From assembly GCF_040958095.1 (NCBI RefSeq), contig NC_091188.1, positions 39,409,612 through 39,473,611 on the forward strand: a DNA stretch of 64,000 nt, read 5' to 3'. Below are positions 1 to 8,882 of the stretch, in pieces. How positions within the stretch are numbered: position 1 is the first letter of the stretch; every line of letters begins with the position of its first letter. Made by a program: the position numbers and the translations under genes. This DNA is from Procambarus clarkii. Lineage: Eukaryota > Arthropoda > Malacostraca > Decapoda > Cambaridae. The notes beneath the pieces are model-generated. The model was not told where the DNA came from. It worked only from the letters and a program-made list of their open reading frames with translations, and did no database searches.

Positions 1-1110
1 AATAAGATGAGAGCTAAGAATAAGATGAGAGCTAAGAATATGATGAGAGCTAAGAATATGATGAGAGCTAAGAATAAGATGAGAGCTAAGAATATGATGA
101 GAGCTAAGAATATGATGAGAGCTAAGAATAAGATGAGAGCTAAGAATATGATGAGAGCTAAGAATATGATGAGAGCTAAGAATAAGATGAGAGCTAAGAA
201 TAAGATGAGAGCTAAGAATATGATGAGAGCTAAGAATAAGATGAGTGCTAAGAATATGATGAGAGCTAAGAATATGATGAGAGCTAAGAATATGATGAGA
301 GCTAAGAATAAGATGAGAGCTAAGAATATGATGAGAGCTAAGAATATGATGAGAGCTAAGAATAAGATGAGAGCTAAGAATATGATGAGAGCTAAGAATA
401 AGATGAGAGCTAAGAATATGATGAGAGCTAAGAATATGATGAGAGCTAAGAATAAGATGAGAGCTAAGAATAAGATGAGAGCTAAGAATAAGATGAGAGC
501 TAAGAATATGATGAGAGCTAAGAATATGATGAGAGCTAAGAATATGATGAGAGCTAAGAATAAGATGAGAGCTAAGAATATGATGAGAGCTAAGAATATG
601 ATGAGAGCTAAGAATATGATGAGAGCTAAGAATAAGATGAGAGCTAAGAATATGATGAGAGCTAAGAATATGATGAGAGCTAAGAATAAGATGAGAGCTA
701 AGAATAAGATGAGAGCTAAGAATAAGATGAGAGCTAAGAATAAGATGAGAGCTAAGAATATGATGAGAGCTAAGAATAAGATGAGAGCTAAGAATATGAT
801 GAGAGCTAAGAATAAGATGAGAGCTAAGAATAAGATGAGAGCTAAGAATAAGATGAGAGCTAAGAATATGATGAGAGCTAAGAATATGATGAGAGCTAAG
901 AATATGATGAGAGCTAAGAATAAGATGAGAGCTAAGAATAAGATGAGAGCTAAGAATATGATGAGAGCTAAGAATAAGATGAGAGCTAAGAATAAGATGA
1001 GAGCTAAGAATAAGATGAGAGCTAAGAATAAGATGAGAGCTAAGAATAAGATGAGAGCTAAGAATAAGATGAGAGCTAAGAATAAGATGAGAGCTAAGAA
1101 TAAGATAAGA
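1..1110. repeat. 18-bp minisatellite (ATGAGAGCTAAGAATAAG)n
   Basis: About 61 head-to-tail copies of an 18-bp unit that exists in two forms, ending AATAAG or AATATG. The two forms are interspersed irregularly, and only the AAG form occurs in the last 9 or so copies. One unit carries GAGTGC instead of GAGAGC. The unit is a multiple of three and lacks stops, so it gives an open frame (MRAKNK/MRAKNM) that is a by-product and not a gene. The array runs off the left edge of the window and decays at about 1107. Confidence 0.97.
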
Positions 1111-1161
1111 GGTATAAGAACAAGCCAGCGGACCTCGCGGTAATCACCAAGACGAAGACCA

Positions 1162-1440
1162 GGTTATCTTAAGGTTATCTTAAGGTTATCTTGAGATGAT
1201 TTCGGGGCTTAGCGTCCCCGCGGCCCGGTTCTCGACCAGGCCTCTTTTTTGTTACACATCCCCCAGGAAGCAGCTCGTAGCAGCTGTCTAACTCCCAGGT
1301 ACCTATTTTCTGCTAGGTGAACAGGGGGCATCAGGGTGAAAGAAACATTTTGCCCATTTGTCTCCGCCTCCACCTGGGATCGAACTCGGAACCTCGGGAC
1401 TACGAATCCAAAGCGCTGTCCACCCAGCTATCAGGCGCCC
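1162..1440 (-). mobile_element. SINE-1, full length, tail A
   Basis: tRNA-derived SINE read on the minus strand. The head near 1440 has an A-box-like stretch and a B box at 1376-1387 (GTTCGATCCC on the minus strand). The shared body (CACCTAGCAG...GGTACCTGG) follows. The tail (GACCGGGCCGCGGGGAC type) ends in three tandem AAGATAACCTT-like repeats at 1162-1195. This is one of the most intact copies here and serves as a reference for the family. Confidence 0.9.
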
Positions 1441-1441
1441 T

Positions 1442-1512
1442 TGGATACATATTATATTATTAATACTTCCTGGATACATATTATATTATTAATACTTCCT
1501 GGATACATATTA
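1442..1512. repeat. 29-bp tandem duplication
   Basis: About 2.4 copies of a 29-bp AT-rich unit beginning TGGATACATATTATATTATT. It directly abuts the head of the SINE at 1162-1440. The sequence from 1513 to 1736 is not repetitive and shows no gene. Confidence 0.9.
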
Positions 1513-1736
1513 CAACAAAAATTACGGCAGTCAGAAGTAATAATCCAGGATCCATTACCGGGATCCCAACCCATGGATAATGACTCCTGTTGCTCCAGTG
1601 ACTTCTTTATCCAGCTAAGAATACCACAAGGTCGATTACCACGAAGACTGTCATTGTGTCTCGCTCTTGTAGGTCTCGTGGGAATGTCTTCCCCCAACCC
1701 CACCCAGCTCTCTCAGTCTTCCTCAGGGCTGACGAC

Positions 1737-2037
1737 ACAATCAGGGGGTACAATCAGGTGACATCAGGGGACACAATCAGGTGACATCAGGGGACAATTC
1801 AGGTGACATCAGGGGACACAATCAGGTGACATCAGGGGACACAATCAGGTGACATCAGGGGACAATTCAGGTGACATCAGGGGACAATTCAGGTGACATC
1901 AGGGGACACAATCAGGTGACATCAGGGGACACAATCAGGTGACATCAGGGGACACAATCAGGTGACATCAGGGGGTACAATCAGGTGACATCAGGGGACA
2001 CAATCAGGTGACATCAGGGGACACAATCAGGTGACAT
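1737..2037. repeat. 22/23-bp minisatellite (AGGTGACATCAGGGGACA type)
   Basis: About 13 copies of a unit based on CAGGTGACATCAGGGGACA. It occurs in a 23-bp form (ACACAATC) and a 22-bp form (ACAATTC). The 2038-2241 flank is single-copy apart from a C run at about 2091-2105. Confidence 0.95.
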
Positions 2038-2241
2038 TGCAGCTGCTTTAGCTGTGACCTACACTACACAAGGAGGGGAGGGAGGATAGCCACCCCCCCC
2101 CCCCGCGTGACAATCAACCACTCCTCGTGGGCCAATATTTGGTTCTAATTGGTTGTTGTGGTTGAGTGACGCCTCGTAACTAAAGTCCGCTCTCATGCAC
2201 GACGACAACAATAACAGTCTTAAAAGTTATTATATTGCCAT

Positions 2242-2347
2242 CCGCGTCCAACAACAGCCTGGTTGACCAGACCACCGACCCAGGTGGCCTGGGGTCGGAG
2301 ACCGGGCCGCGGGGACGTTGACCCAAGAATCAACGCAAGGTAAGGTA
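2242..2347 (+). mobile_element. LINE-A1 3' tail fragment
   Basis: Begins CCGCGTCCAACAACAGCCTG, continues through a diverged GGAGACCGGGCCGCGGGGAC and ends AAGGTAAGGTA. These are the last about 100 bases of the LINE-A1 3' UTR, as at 5985-6084. No coding part is attached, so it is a severely 5'-truncated insertion or a SINE tail relic. Confidence 0.7.
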
Positions 2348-2537
2348 GTATTCGTTTAAATACGTTTAATTAAATGTAACTGAACGAAGACGTTTGCCGG
2401 GGAAAAATAATTTAGGTAGGCCTATGTAGGTCTACGTAGGTGTTGTAAGGATAGCAGGCGACACACTACCTTTGTAATGATGACAATATATTCAAATTTA
2501 GGATAACTCGATAACATGTGTTCAGTAATTCCTCTTA

Positions 2538-2572
2538 ACAAGGGTTCAACACCTTTATGTGTTGAACCTTGT
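2538..2572. other. Inverted repeat (hairpin)
   Basis: ACAAGGGTTCAACAC, a 6-base loop, then GTGTTGAACCTTGT: a 14-bp stem with one bulged G. It lies about 35 bases before the 18-bp array. The surrounding 2348-2605 is AT-rich single-copy sequence. Confidence 0.75.
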
Positions 2573-2605
2573 GCTTAGCGTCGGTGATAATATTGATCTC
2601 ACACG

Positions 2606-3306
2606 CGGCGACAAGTTTGAATATGGCGCCAAGTTTGAATATGGCGCCAAATTTGAATATGGCGCCAAGTTTGAATATGGCGCCAAATTTGAATATGGCG
2701 CCTAGTTTGAATATGGCGCCTAGTTTGAATATGGCGACAAGTTTGAATACGGTGCCAAGTTTGAATATGCCGCCAAGTTTGAATATGGCGCCTAGTTTGA
2801 ATATGGCGCCAAGTTTGAATATGGCGCCTAGTTTGAATATGGCGCCTAATTTAAATATGGCGCCTAGTTTGAATATGGCGCCAAGTTTGAATATGGCGCC
2901 TAGTTTGAATATGGCGCCTAGTTTGAATATGGCGCCTAGTTTGAATATGGCGCCTAGTTTGAATACGGTGCCAAGTTTGAATATGCCGCCAAGTTTGAAT
3001 ATGGCGCCTAGTTTGAATATGGCGCCTAGTTTGAATATGGCGCCAAGTTTGAATATGGCGCCAAGTTTGAATATGGCGCCAAGTTTGAATATGGCGCCTA
3101 GTTTGAATATGGCGCCTAGTTTGAATATGGCGCCAAGTTTGAATATGGCGCCAAGTTTGAATATGGCGCCAAGTTTGAATATGGCGCCAAGTTTGAATAT
3201 GGCGCCAAGTTTGAATATGGCGCCAAGTTTGAATATGGCGCCTAGTTTGAATATGGCGCCAAGTTTGAATATGGCGCCAAGTTTGAATATGGCGCCAAGT
3301 TTGAAT
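2606..3306. repeat. 18-bp minisatellite (AGTTTGAATATGGCGCCA)n
   Basis: About 39 copies of an 18-bp unit. Most units carry the palindrome GGCGCC, and CCA alternates with CCT before AGTTTG. A marked pair of variants (GAATACGGTGCC then ATGCCGCC) occurs at about 2745 and again at about 2961. The offset is 216 bp, or 12 units, so one block was duplicated as a whole. Frames are open on both strands only because the unit is a stop-free multiple of three. Confidence 0.97.
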
Positions 3307-3392
3307 CCTAGCGTCCGTTACCATTACGGCCTCTAGGACGCTAAAACCCTAACTCATAGTTAGTTGATATTACCATTATAATGTGTTCTGGT

Positions 3393-3423
3393 TAAGGGTT
3401 GGTCCACCAGGGACCAACCCTTA
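3393..3423. other. Perfect inverted repeat at the LINE 5' junction
   Basis: TAAGGGTTGGTCC (3393-3405), loop ACCAG, GGACCAACCCTTA (3411-3423): a perfect 13-bp stem. The right arm is LINE-A1 sequence just upstream of the endonuclease GDFN motif. The left arm is its inverted copy at the point where the element is truncated. Confidence 0.85.
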
Positions 3424-4229
3424 ACTTGTTGGTTGGGGACTTCAACCTACGGCACCTGAAATGGAAGCACCTGGCTAATACAGTAATATCAGAAAGAATA
3501 CCAGGAAGTAGCCTAAATGAGCAGGCACATGCAAATGACCTGCTACGGATGTGCGATAGGTTTGCCTTAAACCAGCAAATAGTAGAACCAACTAGGAAGG
3601 AGAACACGCTGGACCTCATTTTCACTAATAATGATGAGTTGATCGGGAACATAATGATTACAAATACCTGTTACTCAGATCACAACTTAATTGAAGTTCT
3701 GACAACCATGGGGAATGGACCTTCAACACCAGTCCAGATTCCCGGTGGAGGAGATTTCAGCAAATTCAACTTCAATAATAAACAGATAAACTGGGAGCAA
3801 ATAAACCAGGACTTCACAGAAATAAACTGGTTAGAACAGCTAGAAAATGCAAACCTGAACCAGTGCCTGGAAAAAATAAGCTCAGTAGCACTAGAAATAT
3901 GTTCAAACCGCATACCCCTAAGAAAAAAGAGAAAGAGATGCAGATTGGAACGGGAACGTCGTTCCCTATATAGGCGAAGAAAACGAATCGCGGAACAACT
4001 TGAGAGTCGCACCCTATCTCAAGAACGGCGAAGAAGGTTAGGTAGAGAAATAGAAACAATTGAACTCAAGCTACAAGAATCATACAAAACCCAGGAGAGG
4101 CAAAGAGAGCAAAAGGCCATCAGTGAAATAGAGAAATCCGAAATATTTTTTCTCCTATGCAAAATCAAGATCAAAAACCACATCTCGTATCGGGCCCCTG
4201 CGAAAGGGAGATGGAACTTTCATCAATGA
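3399..4229 (+). CDS. LINE-A1 endonuclease C-terminal half plus linker
   Basis: A 276-residue frame. Endonuclease motifs visible are VGDFNLRHLKW near residue 12, LDLIFTNN near residue 71 and SDHNLIEV near residue 91; this is the half of the exonuclease-endonuclease-phosphatase fold holding the catalytic Asp/Asn and Asp-His. The fold nicks target DNA to prime reverse transcription. Residues about 170-250 are very rich in Arg, Lys and Glu. That stretch corresponds to the linker before the RT. The N-terminal half of the endonuclease is absent because the element is truncated at its 5' hairpin. The frame closes before the RT, which continues in other frames. Confidence 0.8.
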   Translation: MVHQGPTLNLLVGDFNLRHLKWKHLANTVISERIPGSSLNEQAHANDLLRMCDRFALNQQIVEPTRKENTLDLIFTNNDELIGNIMITNTCYSDHNLIEVLTTMGNGPSTPVQIPGGGDFSKFNFNNKQINWEQINQDFTEINWLEQLENANLNQCLEKISSVALEICSNRIPLRKKRKRCRLERERRSLYRRRKRIAEQLESRTLSQERRRRLGREIETIELKLQESYKTQERQREQKAISEIEKSEIFFLLCKIKIKNHISYRAPAKGRWNFHQ

Positions 4230-4291
4230 CAACAAAGAAATGAGCGAGTTACTGAGGAAGCAGTACGACTCTGTTTTCAGCGAGCCATTAA

Positions 4292-4654
4292 ATGCACTTA
4301 TTAACATCAAATCATATATCAGACGTCGCCCTATCCCCACTAGATTTTGAAGAAGCCATAAACAGTATGCCTATGCACTCTGCACCAGGCCCGGATTCTT
4401 GGAACTACATATTCATCAAGAACTGTAAAAAACCACTATCGCAGGCCCTTCACATTCTGTGGAGACAAAGCCTAGATACTGGCGTTATCCCTGACATACT
4501 AAAAACAGCAGAGATAGAACCACTTCATAAAGGAGGAAATAAGGCAGAGGCAAAAAATTACAGACCGATAGCACTAACATCGCACATCATACAAAATTTT
4601 GAGAGTGCTAAGAAGTACGATCACAAAATACATGGAATCACAGCATCTCCATAA
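4292..4654 (+). CDS. LINE-A1 reverse transcriptase, N-terminal fragment
   Basis: A 120-residue frame with RT motifs 0-2: a PMHSAPGPDSW stretch near residue 27, then IEPLHKGGNKAEAKNYRPIA, the finger region that binds template and nucleotide. The frame is lost after IQNFESAKK. The following bases to about 4950 still encode recognisable RT (YTDFAKAFD, motif A with its catalytic Asp) but in shifted frames. Confidence 0.8.
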   Translation: MHLLTSNHISDVALSPLDFEEAINSMPMHSAPGPDSWNYIFIKNCKKPLSQALHILWRQSLDTGVIPDILKTAEIEPLHKGGNKAEAKNYRPIALTSHIIQNFESAKKYDHKIHGITASP

Positions 4655-4954
4655 CCCCGGACAACATGGTTTCAGAACAGGGCGCTCTTGCCTGTCGCAG
4701 TTGCTGGACCACTATGATATGGCATTAGATGCTATGGAAGACAACAAAACGCTGATGTAATTTACACAGATTTCGCAAAAGCTTTTGATAAATGTGACCA
4801 TGGTGTTATTGCACATAAAATGCGTTCAAAAGGAATTACCGGAAAAATAGGCAGATGGATCTACAATTTCCTGACTAACAGAACCCAATGTGTAATAGTC
4901 AACAAAATAAAATCCAGCCCATCAACCGTGAAGAGCTCAGTCCCCTAGGGTACT

Positions 4955-5926
4955 GTGCTTGCTCCAGTACTTTTTCTCATCCTCATATCGGACATAGACA
5001 AGAACACAACCTATAGCACTGTATCATCCTTTGCAGATGACACTAGGATCTTCATGAGAGTAGGCAACATAGAGGACACGGCGAACCTCCAGTCAGATGT
5101 AGATCAGGTCTTTCCATGGGCTACAGAAAATAATATGGTGTTTAACGAGGATAAGTTCCAGCTCATGCGCTACGGAAAAATTGAAAATATAAAAACAGAA
5201 ACCACGTACAAAACTCAGGCAAATCATAACATAGAACGAAAAGGCAATGTAAAGGATCTGGGTGTACTCATGTCGGAAGACCTTACCTTTAATGAACACA
5301 ATAAAGTAGCCGTCACAACTGCAAGAAAAATGACTGGTTGGATAACAAGAACTTTTCACACTAGAGATGCCATACCGATGATGATACTTTTCAAAACTCT
5401 TGTGCTCTCTAGAATGGAGTACTGCTGCACAATGACAGCCCCTTTCAAAGCTGGAGAAATTGCTGACCTGGAGAGCGTGCAGAGATCCTTTACTGCTAGA
5501 ATCCACTCAGTAAAACATCTAAATTACTGGGACCGACTAAAGTGCCTAAATCTGTACTCCCTTGAGCGCAGGCGGGAGAGATACATAATAATTTACACGT
5601 GGAAAATAATTGAGGGGCTAGTCCCAAACCTACACACAGAAATAACATCACATGAGACCAGAAGACATGGCAGGATGTGCAGAATGCCCCCGTTGAAAAG
5701 CAGAGGTGCAACAGGTACTCAGAGAGAGAACTCTATCAACATCAGAGGCCAGAGACTGTTCAACACGCTTCCACTACACATAAGGGACATAACTGGCCGA
5801 CTCCTCACAGTGTTCAAGAGAGAACTCTATCAACATCAGAGGCCAGAGACTGTTCAACACGCTTCCACTACACATAAGGGACATAACTGGCCGACCCCTC
5901 ACAGTGTTCAAGAGAGAACTGGATAG
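4955..5926 (+). CDS. LINE-A1 reverse transcriptase palm and C-terminal region
   Basis: A 323-residue frame. FADDT at residues 26-30 is motif C, with the two catalytic aspartates. LGVLMSEDLTF and ARKMTGWITRTF belong to the thumb. LNYWDRLK and LYSLERRRERY mark the conserved C-terminal domain of this lineage. The true frame should start further upstream; the Met at 4955 lies just after the TAG in the VPQG box. The C-terminus reads through the 94-bp duplication, so the last about 60 residues repeat a segment beginning LYQHQRPETVQ. Confidence 0.85.
   Translation: MLAPVLFLILISDIDKNTTYSTVSSFADDTRIFMRVGNIEDTANLQSDVDQVFPWATENNMVFNEDKFQLMRYGKIENIKTETTYKTQANHNIERKGNVKDLGVLMSEDLTFNEHNKVAVTTARKMTGWITRTFHTRDAIPMMILFKTLVLSRMEYCCTMTAPFKAGEIADLESVQRSFTARIHSVKHLNYWDRLKCLNLYSLERRRERYIIIYTWKIIEGLVPNLHTEITSHETRRHGRMCRMPPLKSRGATGTQRENSINIRGQRLFNTLPLHIRDITGRLLTVFKRELYQHQRPETVQHASTTHKGHNWPTPHSVQERTG
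5723..5910 (+). repeat. 94-bp tandem duplication inside LINE-A1
   Basis: Two direct copies, 5723-5816 and 5817-5910, each beginning AGAGAGAACTCTATCAACAT. They are nearly identical. The same duplication with the same period is present in the LINE-A1 copy at 47796-47983, so it probably predates both insertions. Confidence 0.9.
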
Positions 5927-5943
5927 GGACCTCCAAGGGATAC

Positions 5944-6011
5944 CTGATCAACCAGGCTGTGACTCATACGTCAGGCTGCGAGCAGCCGCGTCTAACAGCC
6001 TGGTTGATCAG
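5944..6011 (+). promoter_or_regulatory. Predicted LINE-A1 3' UTR stem-loop
   Basis: CTGATCAACCAGGCTGT (5944-5960) pairs perfectly with ACAGCCTGGTTGATCAG (5995-6011). Inside the loop GGCTGC/GCAGCC (5974-5979, 5982-5987) forms a second stem. The same arrangement occurs at about 30518-30586 and about 48018-48085. LINE reverse transcriptases of several clades recognise 3' UTR structures, so I infer this is the recognition element. Confidence 0.6.
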
Positions 6012-6087
6012 TCCAGCAACCAAGAGGCCTGGTCGACGACCGGGCCGCGGGGACACTAAGCCCCGGAAGCACCTCAAGGTAACCAGA

Positions 6088-6128
6088 CTGTTGCTGGGAG
6101 CGGCCCACCGGGCCGCTCCCAGCAACAG
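6088..6128. other. Perfect 19-bp hairpin at the LINE/satellite junction
   Basis: CTGTTGCTGGGAGCGGCCC (6088-6106), loop ACC, then its exact complement (6110-6128). The right arm is the start of the first satellite monomer. The left arm is an inverted copy of it joined directly to the LINE-A1 end. Confidence 0.95.
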
Positions 6129-8247
6129 CCTGGTGGGCCAAACTCTCACAAGTCAAGCCTGGCCTCGGGCCGGGCTTGGGCAGTAGAAGAACTCCCAGAA
6201 CCCCATCAAGCAGGTATATGTGGGCCTGCGGGCCGCTCCAAGCAACAGCCTGGTGGACCAAACTCTCACAATTCAAGCCTGGCCTCGGGCCGGGCTTGGG
6301 CAGTAGAAGAACTCCCAGAACCCCATCAAGCAGGTATATGTGGGCCTGCGGGCCGCTCCAAGCAACAGCCTGGTGGACCAAACTCTCACAAGTCAAGCCT
6401 GGCCTCGGGCCGGGCTTGGGCAGTAGAAGAACTCCCAGAACCCCATCAAGCAGGTATATGTGGGCCTGCGGGCCGCTCCAAGCAACAGCCTGGTGGACCA
6501 AACTCTCACAAGTCAAGCCTGGCCTCGGGCCGGGCTTGGGCAGTAGAAGAACTCCCAGAACCCCATCAAGCAGGTATATGTGGGCCTGCGGGCCGCTCCA
6601 AGCAACAGCCTGGTGGACCAAACTCTCACAAGTCAAGCCTGGCCTCGGGCCGGGCTTGGGCAGTAGAAGAACTCCCAGAACCCCATCAAGCAGGTATATG
6701 TGGGCCTGCGGGCCGCTCCAAGCAACAGCCTGGTGGACCATCAAGCAGGTATATGTGGGCCTGTGGGCCGCTCCAAGCAACAGCCTGGTGGACCAAACTC
6801 TCAGAAGTCAAGCCTGGCCTCGGGCCGGGCTTGGGCAGTAGAAGAACTCCCAGAACCCCATCAAGCAGGTATATGTGGGCCTGCGGGCTGCTCCAAGCAA
6901 CAGCCTGGTGGACCAAACTCTCACAAGTCAAGCCTGGCCTCGGGCCGGGCTTGGGCAGTAGAAGAACTCCCAGAACCCCATCAAGCAGGTATATGTGGGC
7001 CTGCGGGCCGCTCCAAGCAACAGCCTGGTGGACCAAACTCTCACAAGTCAAGCCTGGCCTCGGGCCGGGCTTGGGCAGTAGAAGAACTCCCAGAACCCCA
7101 TCAAGCAGGTATATGTGGGCCTGCGGGCCGCTCCAAGCAACAGCCTGGTGGACCAAACTCTCACAAGTCAAGCCTGGCCTCGGGCCGGGCTTGGGCAGTA
7201 GAAGAACTCCCAGAACCCCATCAAGCAGGTATATGTGGGCCTGCGGGCCGCTCCAAGCAACAGCCTGGTGGACCATCAAGCAGGTATATGTGGGCCTGTG
7301 GGCCGCTCCAAGCAACAGCCTGGTGGACCAAACTCTCAGAAGTCAAGCCTGGCCTCGGGCCGGGCTTGGGCAGTAGAAGAACTCCCAGAACCCCATCAAG
7401 CAGGTATATGTGGGCCTGCGGGCTGCTCCAAGCAACAGCCTGGTGGACCAAACTCTCACAAGTCAAGCCTGGCCTCGGGCCGGGCTTGGGCAGTAGAAGA
7501 ACTCCCAGAACCCCATCAAGCAGGTATATGTGGGCCTGCGGGCCGCTCCAAGCAACAGCCTGGTGGACCAAACTCTCACAAGTCAAGCCTGGCCTCGCGC
7601 CGGGCTTGGGCAGTAGAAGAACTCCCAGAACCCCATCAAGCAGGTATATGTGGGCCTGCGGGCCGCTCCAAGCAACAGCCTGGTGGACCAAACTCTCACA
7701 AGTCAAGCCTGGCCTCAGGCCGGGCTTGGGCAGTAGAAGAACTCCCAGAACCCCATCAAGCAGGTATATGTGGGCCTGCGGGCCGCTCCAAGCAACAGCC
7801 TAGTGGACCAAACTCTCACAAGTCAAGCCTGGCCTCGGGCCGGGCTTGGGCAGTAGAAGAACTCCCAGAACCCCATCAAGCAGGTATATGTGGGCCTGCG
7901 GGCCGCTCCAAGCAACAGCCTGGTGGACCAAACTCTCACAAGTCAAGCCTGGCCTCGGGCCGGGCTTGGGCAGTAGAAGAACTCCCAGAACCCCATCAAG
8001 CAGGTATATGTGGGCCTGCGGGCCGCTCCAAGCAACAGCCTGGTGGACCAAACTCTCACAAGTCAAGCCTGGCCTCGGGCCGGGCTTGGGCAGTAGAAGA
8101 ACTCCCAGAACCCCATCAAGCAGGTATATGTGGGCCTGCGGGCCGCTCCAAGCAACAGCCTGGTGGACCAAACTCTCACAAGTCAAGCCTGGCCTCGGGC
8201 CGGGCTTGGGCAGTAGAAGAACTCCCAGAACCCCATCAAGCAGGTAA
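6110..8247. repeat. 120-bp satellite array (LINE-A2 3' end derived), array 1
   Basis: About 18 copies of a 120-bp unit starting GGGCCGCTCCAAGCAACAGC and ending CCCCATCAAGCAGGTATATG. The copies are nearly identical. Two shortened units of about 55 bp (6739 and 7273) recur with the same linked variants (TCAGAAGTC, GGGCTGCTCC), which gives a higher-order repeat of about 535 bp present twice. Each monomer matches the end of the LINE-A2 reading frame, its TAG stop (CAGTAG) and its 3' UTR at 60160-60290. Open frames in the array follow from this and are not genes. Confidence 0.95.
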
Positions 8248-8326
8248 CTACCACCACAACCACCACCACCACCATCACCACAATAACTACCACCACCATC
8301 ACCACAATAACTACCACCACCATCGT
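8248..8326. repeat. ACC-rich short repeat
   Basis: Interrupted CCACCA/CACCAT runs with a 21-bp CACCATCACCACAATAACTA motif repeated. It directly abuts the end of the 120-bp array. The next bases, 8327-8514, are single-copy with no gene visible. Confidence 0.9.
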
Positions 8327-8514
8327 CAGTTTAACGTTCAAATAATTTTGAGTTATTTGCACGATAGATAATGGAGATAGCCCACGTCCCCTTTCCCCCC
8401 GGCCCTCCACCGTCAGCAGTATAGTAGAGTAATATAGAGTAGAGCAACTACTCTTCCTCAGGAGAGTAGAGGAACCTCCGGAAGCTAATCCGGTCTCCGA
8501 CCACACACTAGGTA

Positions 8515-8882
8515 ATTACACCAGCACCAGTACTAAGCGCAGTAGCAACACCAGCAGCAGCACCACCACCAGTACTAAGAGCAGTGGTAGCAGCAGCAGT
8601 AACAGCAGCAGCACCAGCACGAGCAGTAGCAGCAGTACCAGCAGCAGTACTAAGAGCAGTAGCAGCAACAACAATAACAGCAGCAGCAGCAACAACAGTA
8701 GCAGCAGCAGCACCAGCAGCAGTACTAAGAGCAGTAGCAGGAGTAGCAGCAACAACAGCAGCAGCAGCACCAGCAGCATTACTAAGAGCAGTAGCAGCAG
8801 AACTAAGAGCAGTAGCAGCAGCACCAACAGCAGCAGCAGCAGCAGCAGCAGTACTAAGAGCAGCAGCTGCAGCAGTACGGGT
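8515..8882. repeat. Compound GCA trinucleotide repeat
   Basis: Degenerate AGC/GCA repeat punctuated by a recurring AGTACTAAGAGCAGTAGCAG motif, so it behaves as an imperfect minisatellite of GCA blocks. All three frames of both strands are partly open (poly-Ala, poly-Leu), as expected for a trinucleotide repeat. Confidence 0.93.

Larger units (their letters stand above)
3405..6084 (+). mobile_element. LINE-A1 non-LTR retrotransposon, 5' truncated
   Basis: CR1/Jockey-like LINE missing its 5' end. In order it holds the C-terminal half of the apurinic-like endonuclease, a basic coiled linker, the RT palm with FADD box, a C-terminal region, a 94-bp tandem duplication, and the family 3' UTR ending CTCAAGGTAACC at about 6084. 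Frameshifts between about 4229 and 4955 and a TAG in the VPQG box (near 4947) make it inactive. It is followed at once by a perfect hairpin and the 120-bp satellite. The clade assignment is by motif memory only. Confidence 0.88.

Noticed and set aside
1336-1761. 141-codon plus-strand frame near the left end
   Set aside because: Its first third is the inverted SINE-1 head and its end runs into a minisatellite; the middle has no recognisable domain.
7-3336. 378- and 255-codon frames with six-residue repeats (MRAKNK, SLNMAP)
   Set aside because: 18 bp is a multiple of three, so a stop-free unit gives a perfect peptide repeat by default. Unit variants are not enriched for synonymous changes.
6176-8371. 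Open frames over the 120-bp satellite as a repeat protein gene
   Set aside because: One frame of the monomer is the LINE-A2 C-terminus with its own TAG stop; the others are open by chance on both strands. No start or promoter context supports a gene.
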